From assembly GCF_001874525.1 (NCBI RefSeq), contig NZ_LKAQ01000004.1, forward strand, positions 2,137,590 through 2,201,589: a DNA stretch of 64,000 nt, written 5' to 3'. A program made the position numbers and the translations under genes. Below are positions 47,653-56,469 of this stretch, in pieces (the stretch's first letter is position 1; each line of letters starts with the position of its first letter). This DNA is from Pseudodesulfovibrio hydrargyri (GTDB lineage Bacteria > Desulfobacterota > Desulfovibrionia > Desulfovibrionales > Desulfovibrionaceae). The notes below the pieces were generated by a model. The model did no database searches. It saw nothing but the letters and a program-made list of their open reading frames with translations, and was not told where the DNA came from.

Positions 47653-47729
47653 GCCCCCATAGCTCAGGTGGATAGAGCACAGGATTCCTAATCCTGGTGC
47701 CGCGTGTTCGAATCGCGCTGGGGGCACCA
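47653..47729 (+). tRNA. tRNA-Arg (anticodon CCT)
   Basis: Acceptor GCCCCCA/TGGGGGC, D arm AGCTCAGGTGGATAGAGC, anticodon arm CAGGA-TTCCTAA-TCCTG giving CCT, T arm GCGTGTTCGAATCGCGC, discriminator A and encoded CCA. Followed by a strong terminator. Confidence 0.96.
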
Positions 47730-47740
47730 CGGATATTTCA

Positions 47741-47776
47741 AAGGGGCCGGTCCATGGACCGGCCCCTTTGTTTTTG
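47741..47776 (+). terminator. Terminator of tRNA-Arg
   Basis: A 13-bp stem (47741-47753 with 47758-47770) with loop CATG, followed by TTTGTTTTT on the plus strand. Confidence 0.88.
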
Positions 47777-47838
47777 AACGGCATCACCCGCCGGGGTGGC
47801 GGCCGCCCCCTGGCGAAATCCGTCCGGAGAGGAGCACA

Positions 47839-48234
47839 ATGGGACGACATCCAGTGGAAATCCAGATTGAAAGGGCCGACAAGGCGATCGTTGCCGAAGA
47901 GTTCGATACGTTGCTCGATATCTATACGGAGGATGCGGTCCTGGTCATCGAGCCCGGCCGCACCGTCCGGGGCAAGGCGGGAATCCGCAAGGCGTTCGAA
48001 GCGATTGCCGCGTATTTCCGGCACGGCCTCGAGGTGAGACAGAACGGCATGGAGATTCTGGAATCGGGACGAATCGCCCTGGTCCACGCCAACACGGTGG
48101 TCTCCGCGCCCGGTTCGCCGGAAGCGGAGCGAAAGGCCGTGTACGTCTTCCACAAGGAAGAGGACGGGATATGGCGGTGCGCCATAGACAACTCATACGG
48201 CAACGAGATAGTGGCCGACGGCACGGAGAGTTAG
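47839..48234 (+). CDS. SnoaL/DUF4440-like small protein
   Basis: 131 residues with GAGAGGAG upstream. The NTF2-like cone pattern is visible: EEFDTLLDIYTEDAVLVIEPG, GKAGIRKAFEAIAAYF and a final DGIWRCAIDNSYGN. Proteins of this type are often dimeric binding proteins or isomerases; no catalytic assignment. A terminator follows. Confidence 0.85.
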   Translation: MGRHPVEIQIERADKAIVAEEFDTLLDIYTEDAVLVIEPGRTVRGKAGIRKAFEAIAAYFRHGLEVRQNGMEILESGRIALVHANTVVSAPGSPEAERKAVYVFHKEEDGIWRCAIDNSYGNEIVADGTES

Positions 48235-48285
48235 GCAAGGGGCGAGGACGGCCCGAGCCGCTCGCGCCGGGAGGCGCATGGAGGG

Positions 48286-48316
48286 AACCCGCTTTCATTT
48301 GAGAGCGGGTTTTCTT
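48286..48316 (+). terminator. Terminator after the SnoaL-like gene
   Basis: Stem AACCCGCT (48286-48293) with AGCGGGTT (48304-48311), then TTTTCTTT. It could also serve the minus-strand membrane-protein gene that ends at 48338. Confidence 0.75.
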
Positions 48317-48337
48317 TGCGCGTTCGCAACGCCTCGA

Positions 48338-49060
48338 TCAGCCCACCAGCCCGGCGCTCGCCAGGAGCGTGTGGTTGAGGCTGGCGAAGTCGCCCTGGAC
48401 CGGGTGCAGCGGGAACTGGTTCTTGGCTAGGAAGTATATCCGCCAGCCCGTCGAGTCCTCGCCGGTGGCGGATCGGTTTGCGTCGCCGCGCTCCGTGACG
48501 ATGACGTCGGCGATGTTGAACAGCGCGTAGTACGCCCTTCCGAGCGTGGCCTCGTCGTTGCCGTCCACGAGCAGGAATGGCTTGAAGGGGTCGCCCTCGT
48601 TTTTCAGGTGCGACCGGATGGCGCTCGCGTCGGCCTTGTACTGGTTGTTGCGGTAGTCCATCCTGAACATCTCATACGACATCCACTTCTTCCTGCTGTC
48701 GTCGTAGGTGAAGGACTCGACAAAGACTTCGCCCAGTTCCCGCAGGTCCGCGTTCACGGTCAGGCAGCCCGCCGCCTTGCCCACGGAGAAGATCGCGTCC
48801 CCGGCCCGGCCGCCCGGCCCCGCGGCGGAGGTGGTGTCTTTGACGAGGAACATGAAATAGAACGTGAGGACGACCGATGCCGCGAAATTGGGCCATGGGC
48901 CGATCAGCTGGGGAATGGCCGCGGCCAGCTCCGGAAACGCCACAGCCGCCAGAGGCGATGTCCCCACCAGGCAAAGGAGCAAGAGCAGAAGGATGGAGCG
49001 GTGAGACACGGACAATCCGGGCAGGACGTTTTGGAGAAATTTCTCTATGAACGCTAGCAT
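48338..49060 (-). CDS. Uncharacterised membrane-anchored protein
   Basis: 240 residues. Two hydrophobic spans in the first third (ILLLLLLCLVGTSPLAAVAF and AASVVLTFYFMFLV), then a soluble domain of about 160 residues with DLRELGEVFVESFTYDDS, WRIYFLAKNQFPLHPVQG and NIADVIVTERGDAN. No family recognised. It has no operon partner in close contact. Confidence 0.7.
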   Translation of the reverse strand: MLAFIEKFLQNVLPGLSVSHRSILLLLLLCLVGTSPLAAVAFPELAAAIPQLIGPWPNFAASVVLTFYFMFLVKDTTSAAGPGGRAGDAIFSVGKAAGCLTVNADLRELGEVFVESFTYDDSRKKWMSYEMFRMDYRNNQYKADASAIRSHLKNEGDPFKPFLLVDGNDEATLGRAYYALFNIADVIVTERGDANRSATGEDSTGWRIYFLAKNQFPLHPVQGDFASLNHTLLASAGLVG

Positions 49061-49248
49061 GTGTTAACCCCCTTGGCATTCGATGGGATGCTGTTTTGCC
49101 TTTGTGTATCGGATAACACATTCCGGGGTGGGGAAAAATAGATATTCGTGGCTGCGGCAATGCCTGCGCTGCCGGGGCGCGGACGCGATCCCTTCGGATG
49201 GAGGGCGCCCGCGGGGTGGGGCCCGTGCTTCGCGGCAACCGGAAGGCG

Positions 49249-51819
49249 TCAGGGCTCGGGGCAGGCGTTGCCGTTGGCCGGAACCGTGGGCAGGGTGAAG
49301 GTGAACACGCTGCCCTGGCCCAGGGTGGATTCCACGCGGATGATGCCGCCGTAATGCTCGACGATCTCCTTGCAGATGGCCAGCCCCAGGCCGGTGCCCT
49401 GTTCCTCGTTGCGCACGGTGTCGCCCAGGCGGGACTTGTGGAACTTCTCGAAGATGTAGCTCAGTTCGTCTTCCGGGATGCCCGCGCCGGTGTCGCCGAC
49501 GGACACGGTCAGCAGGCCGTCCTGTTCGCGCATGGCCACGGTTACGCGGCCCTGGCGGGTGAACTTGTAGGCGTTGTTCAGCAGGTTGATGAGCAGCTGC
49601 TTGATCTTGTCCGGATCGGCCTGGATGCGCCGGTCGGTCTCGGGCAGGACCGTGACCAGCTCCACGCCCCTGGAGGCCTTGAAGCCGCCCGAGGCCGAGG
49701 CCACGGCGTCGCGGATGATTTCGGCCGGGTTGAGGGTATCGTCGTTCCAGCACGCCTTGCCCGATTCGATGCGGTTGATGTCCAGGAAGTCGTTGATCAG
49801 CCTGGTCAGCCGCTCGCCCTCGGTGTCGATGATCCCCAGGTTGCCCTGGATGCGCGCGCCCTTGGCGGACAGCGTCTCCCCCTGGGCCAGGGGCAGGAAA
49901 TGGCGGGAGAAGTCCTTGGCGCAGAGCTTGGCGAACCCCCGGATGGAGGTCAGCGGGGTGCGCAGTTCGTGGGAGACCGACGAGACCATGGACGACTTGA
50001 TCTCGTCCAGCGTCATCAGCCGCCGGTTGGCCTCCTCGAGTTCGGCCTGGCGGGCCTCGATCTCGGCGGTGCGCTGTTCGACCTTGTCCTCCAGCTCCTC
50101 GTTGAGCCGGGTCAAGGCCTCCTCGATGGCCTTGCGCTCGATGGCCATGGCCACCTGCTCGGACACGGCGGTCAGGAAGGTGACGGCTTCGTCTGAGTAC
50201 TGCTTGGGGTTGGCGTAGTCCTGCACGGCCATGGCCCCGACCATGCGGTCGCCCTGGCGCAGCGGCACGCCCAGCCATGCGGCCGGCGGGGTGCCGATGA
50301 CCCCGATGGCGGCCATCCGGGCCTCGACGTCGGGGTCGGCCTGGGAAAGATACAGGGGCGCGGCGGTCCTGAAGACGTGGATGGTCAGGCTGCTCTGTCC
50401 CGGGTCGCTGATGTTGGGGATGTCGAAATAGTCGTCCATCTCGTCCTGGAAGTAGACGAAGCGGAGCATGTCCTGTTCCTCGTCCAGCATGGCGATGAAG
50501 AAATTCTCGGCCTCGATGACCTCGCCGATGATGGCGTGGATGGTCTGGTACAGTTCCCGCAGGTCGCGGGTGGTGTTGACCGCCGTGGAGATGGCGTACA
50601 AGGCGTGGGTGGTGCGCTCGTTGAGCTTGCGCTGGGTGATGTCCGTGTGCGACCCGGAAATCCGGTAGACGTTGCCGTTCTCGTCCCGGCTGCTGGCGCC
50701 CCGGCCCAGAATCCAGCGGACGGAGCCGTCCTTGTGGATCTGGCGGAATTCCACCTGGAATTGCTCGACCTTGCCGTCGATGCATTCCTTGTTGGCGGCC
50801 AGGGCCCGTTCGCGGTCGTCCGGGTGCACGCTCTTCAGCCAGGAGGCCACGTGGTTGGGGAATTCCTCCTCGGAATAGCCGAGGATTTCCCGGTAGCGGG
50901 GGGAGTAGAAGCACTCGTCGCTGTCCAGGTACCAGTCCCAGAGGCCGTCGTTGGCGCCTCGGGCCATGAGCTGGTAGCGCTCCTCGCTTTTGCGCAGGGC
51001 TCGCAGGGCCTCGTCACGCTCGGTGACGTCGATCAGGGAACAGACCCGGTCGTCCGTGCCCGGGACGTTGCGCACGAACAGGTGGATGCGCCGGTGCTCG
51101 CCGCCGTAGGTCAGGAAATCGAATTCATAGTCCGAGGGCGGATTGCCGATCTTTTTGTCGCGCAGTTCCTGGTACCGGCCCATGCGTTCCCGCTCCGCCG
51201 GGGGCACGAAATCCATCCAGGTCTTCCGGCCCTCGACCTCCTCGCGCGCGCAGCCGGACATGACGCAGAATTGCGAATTGCAGTTCTTGATGACCGCGTC
51301 CTTGCCCAGCAGGACCATGGCCGTGCCCGTGGTCTCGAACAGGGTGCGGTAGTGGCTTTCGCTTTTGCGCAGGGCGTCCTCCACCTGGCGGATCTCGGAC
51401 ACGTCGATGACCACGCCGCGCACCCCGGCGATCTCCCCGCCCCGCCTGATGGGCTGGGAATAGACCTTGATGGGCAGGGCGTTGCCGTCCTTGCGCACGG
51501 CCATGTATTCCTCGTGCTCGAAGTCCTTGCCGGAAAGAAGCCGGGCGAGATTGTGGCGGACGCGGTGGATGGAGTCCGGGTGGATGATGTCGGTCAGGGT
51601 GAGCCCGGCCCGGATGTCGGCCCCGGTGTAGCCGAAGTTCTCCAGGGCGTGGCGGTTGGCGAACCGGAAGTTCCCTTCAAGGTCCATCTCGAAGATGAAC
51701 AGCGGGAGGTCGTCGGCGACGAAACAACCGGCCTCGGCGCGCACGTCGTCAACCAGGGCGCGGAGGGCGTCAAGCTCCTCGATGAGCTCTTTCTTGGTCT
51801 TGCGTTCGTCGCCGGTCAT
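49249..51819 (-). CDS. Cytoplasmic multi-PAS/GAF histidine kinase
   Basis: 856 residues; AGGAGG before the ATG at 51819. Three PAS domains, the first being FIFEMDLEGNFRFANRHALENFGY, are followed by a GAF domain (AISTAVNTTRDL... GVPLRQGDRMVGAMAVQDY), coiled coil, HisKA (SVSHELRTPLTSIRGFAK, His near 616) and HATPase_c (LLINLLNNAYKFT, GDTGAGIPEDEL, GTGLGLAICKEIV). No membrane span. It would sense an intracellular ligand or redox state. No regulator adjacent. Confidence 0.92.
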   Translation of the reverse strand: MTGDERKTKKELIEELDALRALVDDVRAEAGCFVADDLPLFIFEMDLEGNFRFANRHALENFGYTGADIRAGLTLTDIIHPDSIHRVRHNLARLLSGKDFEHEEYMAVRKDGNALPIKVYSQPIRRGGEIAGVRGVVIDVSEIRQVEDALRKSESHYRTLFETTGTAMVLLGKDAVIKNCNSQFCVMSGCAREEVEGRKTWMDFVPPAERERMGRYQELRDKKIGNPPSDYEFDFLTYGGEHRRIHLFVRNVPGTDDRVCSLIDVTERDEALRALRKSEERYQLMARGANDGLWDWYLDSDECFYSPRYREILGYSEEEFPNHVASWLKSVHPDDRERALAANKECIDGKVEQFQVEFRQIHKDGSVRWILGRGASSRDENGNVYRISGSHTDITQRKLNERTTHALYAISTAVNTTRDLRELYQTIHAIIGEVIEAENFFIAMLDEEQDMLRFVYFQDEMDDYFDIPNISDPGQSSLTIHVFRTAAPLYLSQADPDVEARMAAIGVIGTPPAAWLGVPLRQGDRMVGAMAVQDYANPKQYSDEAVTFLTAVSEQVAMAIERKAIEEALTRLNEELEDKVEQRTAEIEARQAELEEANRRLMTLDEIKSSMVSSVSHELRTPLTSIRGFAKLCAKDFSRHFLPLAQGETLSAKGARIQGNLGIIDTEGERLTRLINDFLDINRIESGKACWNDDTLNPAEIIRDAVASASGGFKASRGVELVTVLPETDRRIQADPDKIKQLLINLLNNAYKFTRQGRVTVAMREQDGLLTVSVGDTGAGIPEDELSYIFEKFHKSRLGDTVRNEEQGTGLGLAICKEIVEHYGGIIRVESTLGQGSVFTFTLPTVPANGNACPEP

Positions 51820-51870
51820 GCTTCCTCCTGCGGCCTCGGCAACGGTAGCGGGGAGCCGGAAAAGAAGCAA

Positions 51871-51914
51871 TGAAAAACGCTGCCCGTCCGGGTTCGGAGG
51901 CATTCCGGACGGGC
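51871..51914 (-). terminator. Terminator of the DEAD-box helicase gene
   Basis: 10-bp stem GCCCGTCCGG (51882-51891) with 51905-51914, followed on the minus strand by GTTTTTC. Confidence 0.75.
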
Positions 51915-51924
51915 CTTTGCCCGG

Positions 51925-53580
51925 TCAGCGCCCCTGTTTGGGCTTGAAGCGCGTCTTGTAGGCGGGTTTTCCGCCCGGCCGGGCCCCTTTCGGGGGATAT
52001 TTCCGGGCCGGGGGCTTGCGTCGCGACTGGTCCCGGGAGACCACGGCCGCGCCCTCCCGGCTGTTGACCGCGTTGACGACCTTGTCGGCCTCGGCGGCCG
52101 GGACCGTGAAGGTGGTCCGCTCGCCCTGGACGCGGACATGCTGGATGGCCCACGGCTTGATGCGCGCGGCCGTGGCGATGAAGTCCACGAACCGCTTGGG
52201 GTTCATGCCGTGGGTGCGGCCCAGCGCGCAGACCAGGTCCGCTCGGCCCCGTCCGGCGGGGCCCACGGCGTCGATGCGGCGGTAGCCGGACTCCACCAGC
52301 TCCTCGCCGAAGGCGTTGCGCAGCAGGGCGGCGACCACCTGTTCGGCGGGCCGGTCCACGAGCAACTCCCCGGCCATGGCCAGGTAGGCGCTGTGCCCGT
52401 CGGCCTCGAGGATGTCGCTCAACTCGTTCATGACCTTGCGCTTCTTGGAGTGGATGACGTCCTCGATGCGCGGCAGGGGCTCCTTGGCGATCTCGATGCC
52501 CGCGCTCTTGGAGATGTACATGAGCTTACGGAACTCGCCGGGCCCGATCAGGGTGATGGCCACGCCCTGTTTGCCCGCCCGGCCGGTGCGCCCGGTGCGG
52601 TGCACGAAGGTCTGCGGGTCCTGGGGCAGGGCGAAGTTGACCACGTGGGTCAGGTCCGGCACGTCGATGCCGCGCGCGGCCACGTCCGTGGCCACCAGGA
52701 TGGTGGCCTTGCGGTTGCGGAAGCCGTTTAAAATCTTTTCGCGCTGGGCCTGGTTCAGGTCGCCGTGGATGGGCTCGGCCGGATAGCCGCGCTGGGTCAG
52801 CCGCGAGGCCACCTGGTCGGCGTCGGCCCGGGTGCGCACGAAGACCAGGCCGTAGAAGTCCGGCCGGGCGTCGATGACCCGGCACAGGGCCTCGAAGCGG
52901 TCCGAGTCGGCCATCTCGTGGAATATCTGGCGGGTCAGGGGCGCGTCCGAGGTTTCGGGCTTGACCGTGACCACGTCGAAGTCGCCCATGAACTCCTTGG
53001 CGATGGCCATAACCTCGCGGGCCATGGTCGCGGAGAACATCAGGGTGCGCCGGTCTTCGTTGGCCGAGGCCAGGATGGCGCGCACGTCGTCCACGAAGCC
53101 CATGTTGCACATCTCGTCCGCCTCATCGAGGATGAAGTAGGACAGCTCGTCGATCTTCAGCGAGCCGCGCTCCAGATGGTCCATGATCCGGCCGGGCGTG
53201 CCCACGACCACGTCCACGCCGCGCCGCAGCGCCTTGAGCTGCATGTGGATCGCCTGGCCGCCGTACACCGGGAGCACGCGGATGCGCTTGCCGCCCTTGA
53301 GGGAGTCGATCTCCTCGGCCACCTGGATGGCCAGCTCCCGGGTGGGGGCCAGGATGAGCGACTGGACGCGGCGCGCGCCCTCCCGGGCGGCCTCGATGAC
53401 GGGCAGGCCGAAGGCCGCGGTCTTGCCCGTGCCGGTCTGGGCCTGGCCCACGATGTCCCTGTCGCCCGAGAGCAGCTTGGGGATGGTCAGGGCCTGGATG
53501 GGGGTGGGGGCGGTGAACCCCTTGGATTCCAGGGCGTCCAGGGTCGAGCCCGAAAGCCCCAGCTCCTTGAAACTGGTCAT
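51925..53580 (-). CDS. DEAD-box RNA helicase (CsdA/DbpA-like C-terminus)
   Basis: 551 residues. AQTGTGKT, PTRELAIQ, LDEADEM, FSATM, and HRTGRTGR helicase motifs. The C-terminus carries a DbpA-type RNA-binding domain followed by a basic tail rich in Arg/Lys/Pro. Acts in ribosome assembly or RNA turnover. It lies downstream of infA across a G-rich spacer. Confidence 0.93.
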   Translation of the reverse strand: MTSFKELGLSGSTLDALESKGFTAPTPIQALTIPKLLSGDRDIVGQAQTGTGKTAAFGLPVIEAAREGARRVQSLILAPTRELAIQVAEEIDSLKGGKRIRVLPVYGGQAIHMQLKALRRGVDVVVGTPGRIMDHLERGSLKIDELSYFILDEADEMCNMGFVDDVRAILASANEDRRTLMFSATMAREVMAIAKEFMGDFDVVTVKPETSDAPLTRQIFHEMADSDRFEALCRVIDARPDFYGLVFVRTRADADQVASRLTQRGYPAEPIHGDLNQAQREKILNGFRNRKATILVATDVAARGIDVPDLTHVVNFALPQDPQTFVHRTGRTGRAGKQGVAITLIGPGEFRKLMYISKSAGIEIAKEPLPRIEDVIHSKKRKVMNELSDILEADGHSAYLAMAGELLVDRPAEQVVAALLRNAFGEELVESGYRRIDAVGPAGRGRADLVCALGRTHGMNPKRFVDFIATAARIKPWAIQHVRVQGERTTFTVPAAEADKVVNAVNSREGAAVVSRDQSRRKPPARKYPPKGARPGGKPAYKTRFKPKQGR

Positions 53581-53779
53581 GATTCGCCTTTGGTAAAAAG
53601 TAAAAACGGAAATTTCGTTCCACCTGACAGCGCGCCGTACGAAAACGGCGCAGTCGCGCCCGCGCCTGCGTGGGGTCTCGAAGAGGGAGGGGGAGGAGGG
53701 TGTCCGGGGGAAGGGGAAAGGGGGAGCGCCTCGTGCGGAACTCCTCGTTTCGCCTTCCCCCGGCCGCCGGGGGAGGCGG

Positions 53780-53998
53780 CTACCTGGGACGGAAGGTGAT
53801 GCGGCCCCGGGTGAGATCGTAGGGGGAGAGTTCCACGGTCACGGTGTCGCCGGGCATGACGCGGATGCGGAACTTGCGCATCTTGCCGGAGATGTGGGCG
53901 AGCACGGTGTGGCCGTTTTCGAGTTCAACGCGGAACATGGCGTTGGGCAGGGCTTCTTCGACGGTGCCCTGGACGACGATTCCTTCTTCTTTAGGCAT
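53780..53998 (-). CDS. infA: Translation initiation factor IF-1
   Basis: 72 residues, full length: [43 protein letters not shown] and [16 protein letters not shown] fold that occupies the ribosomal A site during initiation. It sits between an RRM protein and the helicase. Confidence 0.97.
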   Translation of the reverse strand: MPKEEGIVVQGTVEEALPNAMFRVELENGHTVLAHISGKMRKFRIRVMPGDTVTVELSPYDLTRGRITFRPR

Positions 53999-54031
53999 AT
54001 ACTTCTTTAACCTCTTGTTGCAGGGGACGGG

Positions 54032-54059
54032 AAAAGCCCGCCCCGGACCGGGGCGGGCT
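54032..54059 (-). terminator. Terminator of the RRM-protein gene
   Basis: An 11-bp GC-rich stem (54035-54045 with 54049-54059), followed on the minus strand by TTTTC. It separates the RRM protein from infA. Confidence 0.75.
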
Positions 54060-54091
54060 GGCTTATGTCTTCTAACCGCGGGCGACCTGCG

Positions 54092-54355
54092 CTACCAGCG
54101 CGGGCGCTCGGGACGGGGGCGGGCCTCGTTGACCTTGAGGTTGCGGCCGCCGAAGTCGGAGCCGTCCAGGCTTTCAATGGCGGCAAGGGCCCCCTGGTCA
54201 TCCATCTCGACAAAACCGAAGCCGCGCGGGCGGCCGGTCTCGCGATCGTTGATCAGCTTGACGGAAATGACCTCGCCAAAGGTCTCAAACGCTGCGCGGA
54301 CATCCTCTTCCGTGGCGCTCCAGGGCAGGTTGCCCACATAGATATTCTTAGCCAT
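54092..54355 (-). CDS. RNA-recognition-motif protein
   Basis: 87 residues containing one RRM: RNP2 NIYVGNLPW and RNP1 RGFGFVEM. It ends RPRPERPRW. Common cold- or stress-associated glycine-poor RRM proteins of this size occur in many Desulfovibrio-type genomes. Upstream 54356-54592 holds its promoter and no gene. GGAG lies about 10 bases before the ATG. Confidence 0.92.
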   Translation of the reverse strand: MAKNIYVGNLPWSATEEDVRAAFETFGEVISVKLINDRETGRPRGFGFVEMDDQGALAAIESLDGSDFGGRNLKVNEARPRPERPRW

Positions 54356-54592
54356 TACGTACCAAACTCCGAAAAATGGTGTGATAAAACGGCGAACAAC
54401 GCCTGGTGAAACTCGATCGAGGAAGCGAAAGCGCGCAAGCCTTGCAGAACCTGAAGCCATTCCACCCTTGTCGGTGCGGGCCGACCGAAACCGGCTGCGT
54501 CCCCGTGGACACCACCGACTACTGTAGTAGAGCCCCTTACGTGGGGGCAGGGGCATCCGTCAAGGGAAAAATGTTTTGAACAGGAATATCTC

Positions 54593-56458
54593 CTAGATAA
54601 TCGCCTCCATATCCGAAAAGATCCTGTCCGGATCGCACAATCCGGGCCGCTCGTCGGCCATCTCCTCCATGGTCTGGAAAAACGCGTCCCAACCGGCCAC
54701 CTCGGCCACCTTTTTCTTGTCCACGAATATCTTGAAGATGGTCCCCCGGGGGCACTTGGTCAGATTGAGCTCGAGCACGCCCTCACCGGTCATCTCGGTC
54801 CAGAAGGCGGACCAGGAGGTGCGGTCGCCCTCGGTCTTCTTGTACTTCTCGAAATAGGCCTCGAAAATCCGTTCGATGTCGGCGCGTTCCATGTCTCCCG
54901 TCCTTGTTTGCGGTGCTCGGGGCCTGAAGTCGTCCAGGCGGAACCGGGTCCCGGCGATGTGCGCGGTCTTGAGCGGCTCGTAGCCCGGCTCTCCCGCCCC
55001 GCCGTGGTGGTAGGCGCAGAAAAGGCTTCCGTCCGCGAGCCGCGTCCACCCGGAGTAGCCGAAATCCGGAGCCGCCGCGTGCCGGTCGTTGCGCAGTTCC
55101 AGGACGCGGTCCCGGACCCGGGCGTCGGGCCGCCCGTCCTCGGCGGTCCAGTTCCAAGCATACACCCGCTCATAGGCGGGTTCAAGGATGTTCAGGGAAA
55201 CGCGCCTCCAGGTGCAGTCCACCGCGTTGTCCTCAAAGGGGTAGGGCGCGCCGAACATGACCGGCCGGGTCTCGGCGTGGTCTGGATCCACCTCGGCCAC
55301 GGCCCGCCGCTCGCCGTTGACAAAGGCCGTGACCCTGCCGTCCGCGTATTCGAAGCGCAGCCGGTTGAACCGCCCTCGCGGCAAAGGGACGGCCTGCGTC
55401 CCCTCGGCGTCCGGGACCATGCGGTCCGGGGTCAGCCGCCACCATGTGCCCACGCGCACGGCGCAGCCGTTGGGCCCGGCCTCGTCCACCCGGACCTCGG
55501 CCGTAAGCGTCAGGCTGGCGGTGCGCGGATCGGTCATGGGCCGCAGGGCGTAGCGCACCACGGACTCGTTGCCCGGGCCGTTTCGGACGCGCATGCCGTC
55601 GGCCGTGAAAATCGGGTTGGCCGGGTCGGCGGCCCGCCCGTGAACCTGGAATCCCGAGGCCAGTTCCTCCACCGTGCCGAGCCAGGCGCAGGTGCCCCAG
55701 TCCGGGCCGGTGTTGCGGTAGGTGACCAGCAGCCGCCCGTCGTCCAGCAGCCCCATGGTCGGGCGGTGGCCCATGAGCGCGGTGGGCTCGGGCCGCGACC
55801 AGGTGGCCCCGTCGTCGTCGCTGTGGACCAGGTACATGGGCTCGAACACGAAGCTGTTCTCGCGCAGCAGGGCCAGGATGCGGCCGGTCGGAAGTTTGGT
55901 CGTGGAGGCCTCGCACAGGACCAGGTTGCGCTCGGCGGCCATGACCGACAGCCGCTCCCAGTCGCGTCCACGATTCGTGGAGGGGAAGACGATCTGTTCG
56001 GTGGGCGGCTGGCGGATGGCCGGGTGCTCCTCGCCGCCCACGTGCCGGTGTCCGGCGGTCAGCCAGCTCCCGTCGTCCAGGACCAGGATGCGGTCGTGCA
56101 TGTCGTGGGTCAGGCCCCTGGCCGCAAAGGGGAGCCACGTGCGGCCGTTGTCAAAGCTCTCGAAAAAGACGCGCGAGCTGTCGGACAGGACGATGGTTCC
56201 GTCCGGGAAAAGTTTCAGGCGCGGGCTGTGGCTGCGCGGGGAATCGGGATAGACGGGCGCGGACCAGGTCGCGCCGTTGTCGCGGCTGGTCTTGATCACG
56301 AGCACGCGGCGGTTCGGGCGCACGTGCCGGTCGGCCTCGTTGTAGGCGGTTATGAGCGTGCCGTCCCGCGCCCGGATCACGTCCGGGAAGGCCAGGTAGT
56401 TCCCTTCCCTGCGGTCGATGACCACATGGCGGTCCGCTTGGTCCGACAGGCTGGGCAT
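54593..56458 (-). CDS. BNR/sialidase-like protein, continuous with a 99-residue C-terminal unit
   Basis: 621 residues if one protein. The N-terminal 520 residues are a BNR/sialidase-type propeller: several S-x-D-x-G-x-T-W-like blocks (TSRDNGATWS, ESFDNGRTWL, HSDDDGATWS). No signal peptide. The last 99 residues start at an internal ATG (54892) that has its own ribosome-like site (AAGGA at 8 bases) and read as a separate small protein: MERADIERIFEAYFEKY. There is no stop codon between the two, so they are fused or the first gene has lost its stop. Start at 56458 is set by GGAG and the distance from the PaaK-like stop. Confidence 0.7.
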   Translation of the reverse strand: MPSLSDQADRHVVIDRREGNYLAFPDVIRARDGTLITAYNEADRHVRPNRRVLVIKTSRDNGATWSAPVYPDSPRSHSPRLKLFPDGTIVLSDSSRVFFESFDNGRTWLPFAARGLTHDMHDRILVLDDGSWLTAGHRHVGGEEHPAIRQPPTEQIVFPSTNRGRDWERLSVMAAERNLVLCEASTTKLPTGRILALLRENSFVFEPMYLVHSDDDGATWSRPEPTALMGHRPTMGLLDDGRLLVTYRNTGPDWGTCAWLGTVEELASGFQVHGRAADPANPIFTADGMRVRNGPGNESVVRYALRPMTDPRTASLTLTAEVRVDEAGPNGCAVRVGTWWRLTPDRMVPDAEGTQAVPLPRGRFNRLRFEYADGRVTAFVNGERRAVAEVDPDHAETRPVMFGAPYPFEDNAVDCTWRRVSLNILEPAYERVYAWNWTAEDGRPDARVRDRVLELRNDRHAAAPDFGYSGWTRLADGSLFCAYHHGGAGEPGYEPLKTAHIAGTRFRLDDFRPRAPQTRTGDMERADIERIFEAYFEKYKKTEGDRTSWSAFWTEMTGEGVLELNLTKCPRGTIFKIFVDKKKVAEVAGWDAFFQTMEEMADERPGLCDPDRIFSDMEAII

Positions 56459-56469
56459 GCGGGCTCCGG

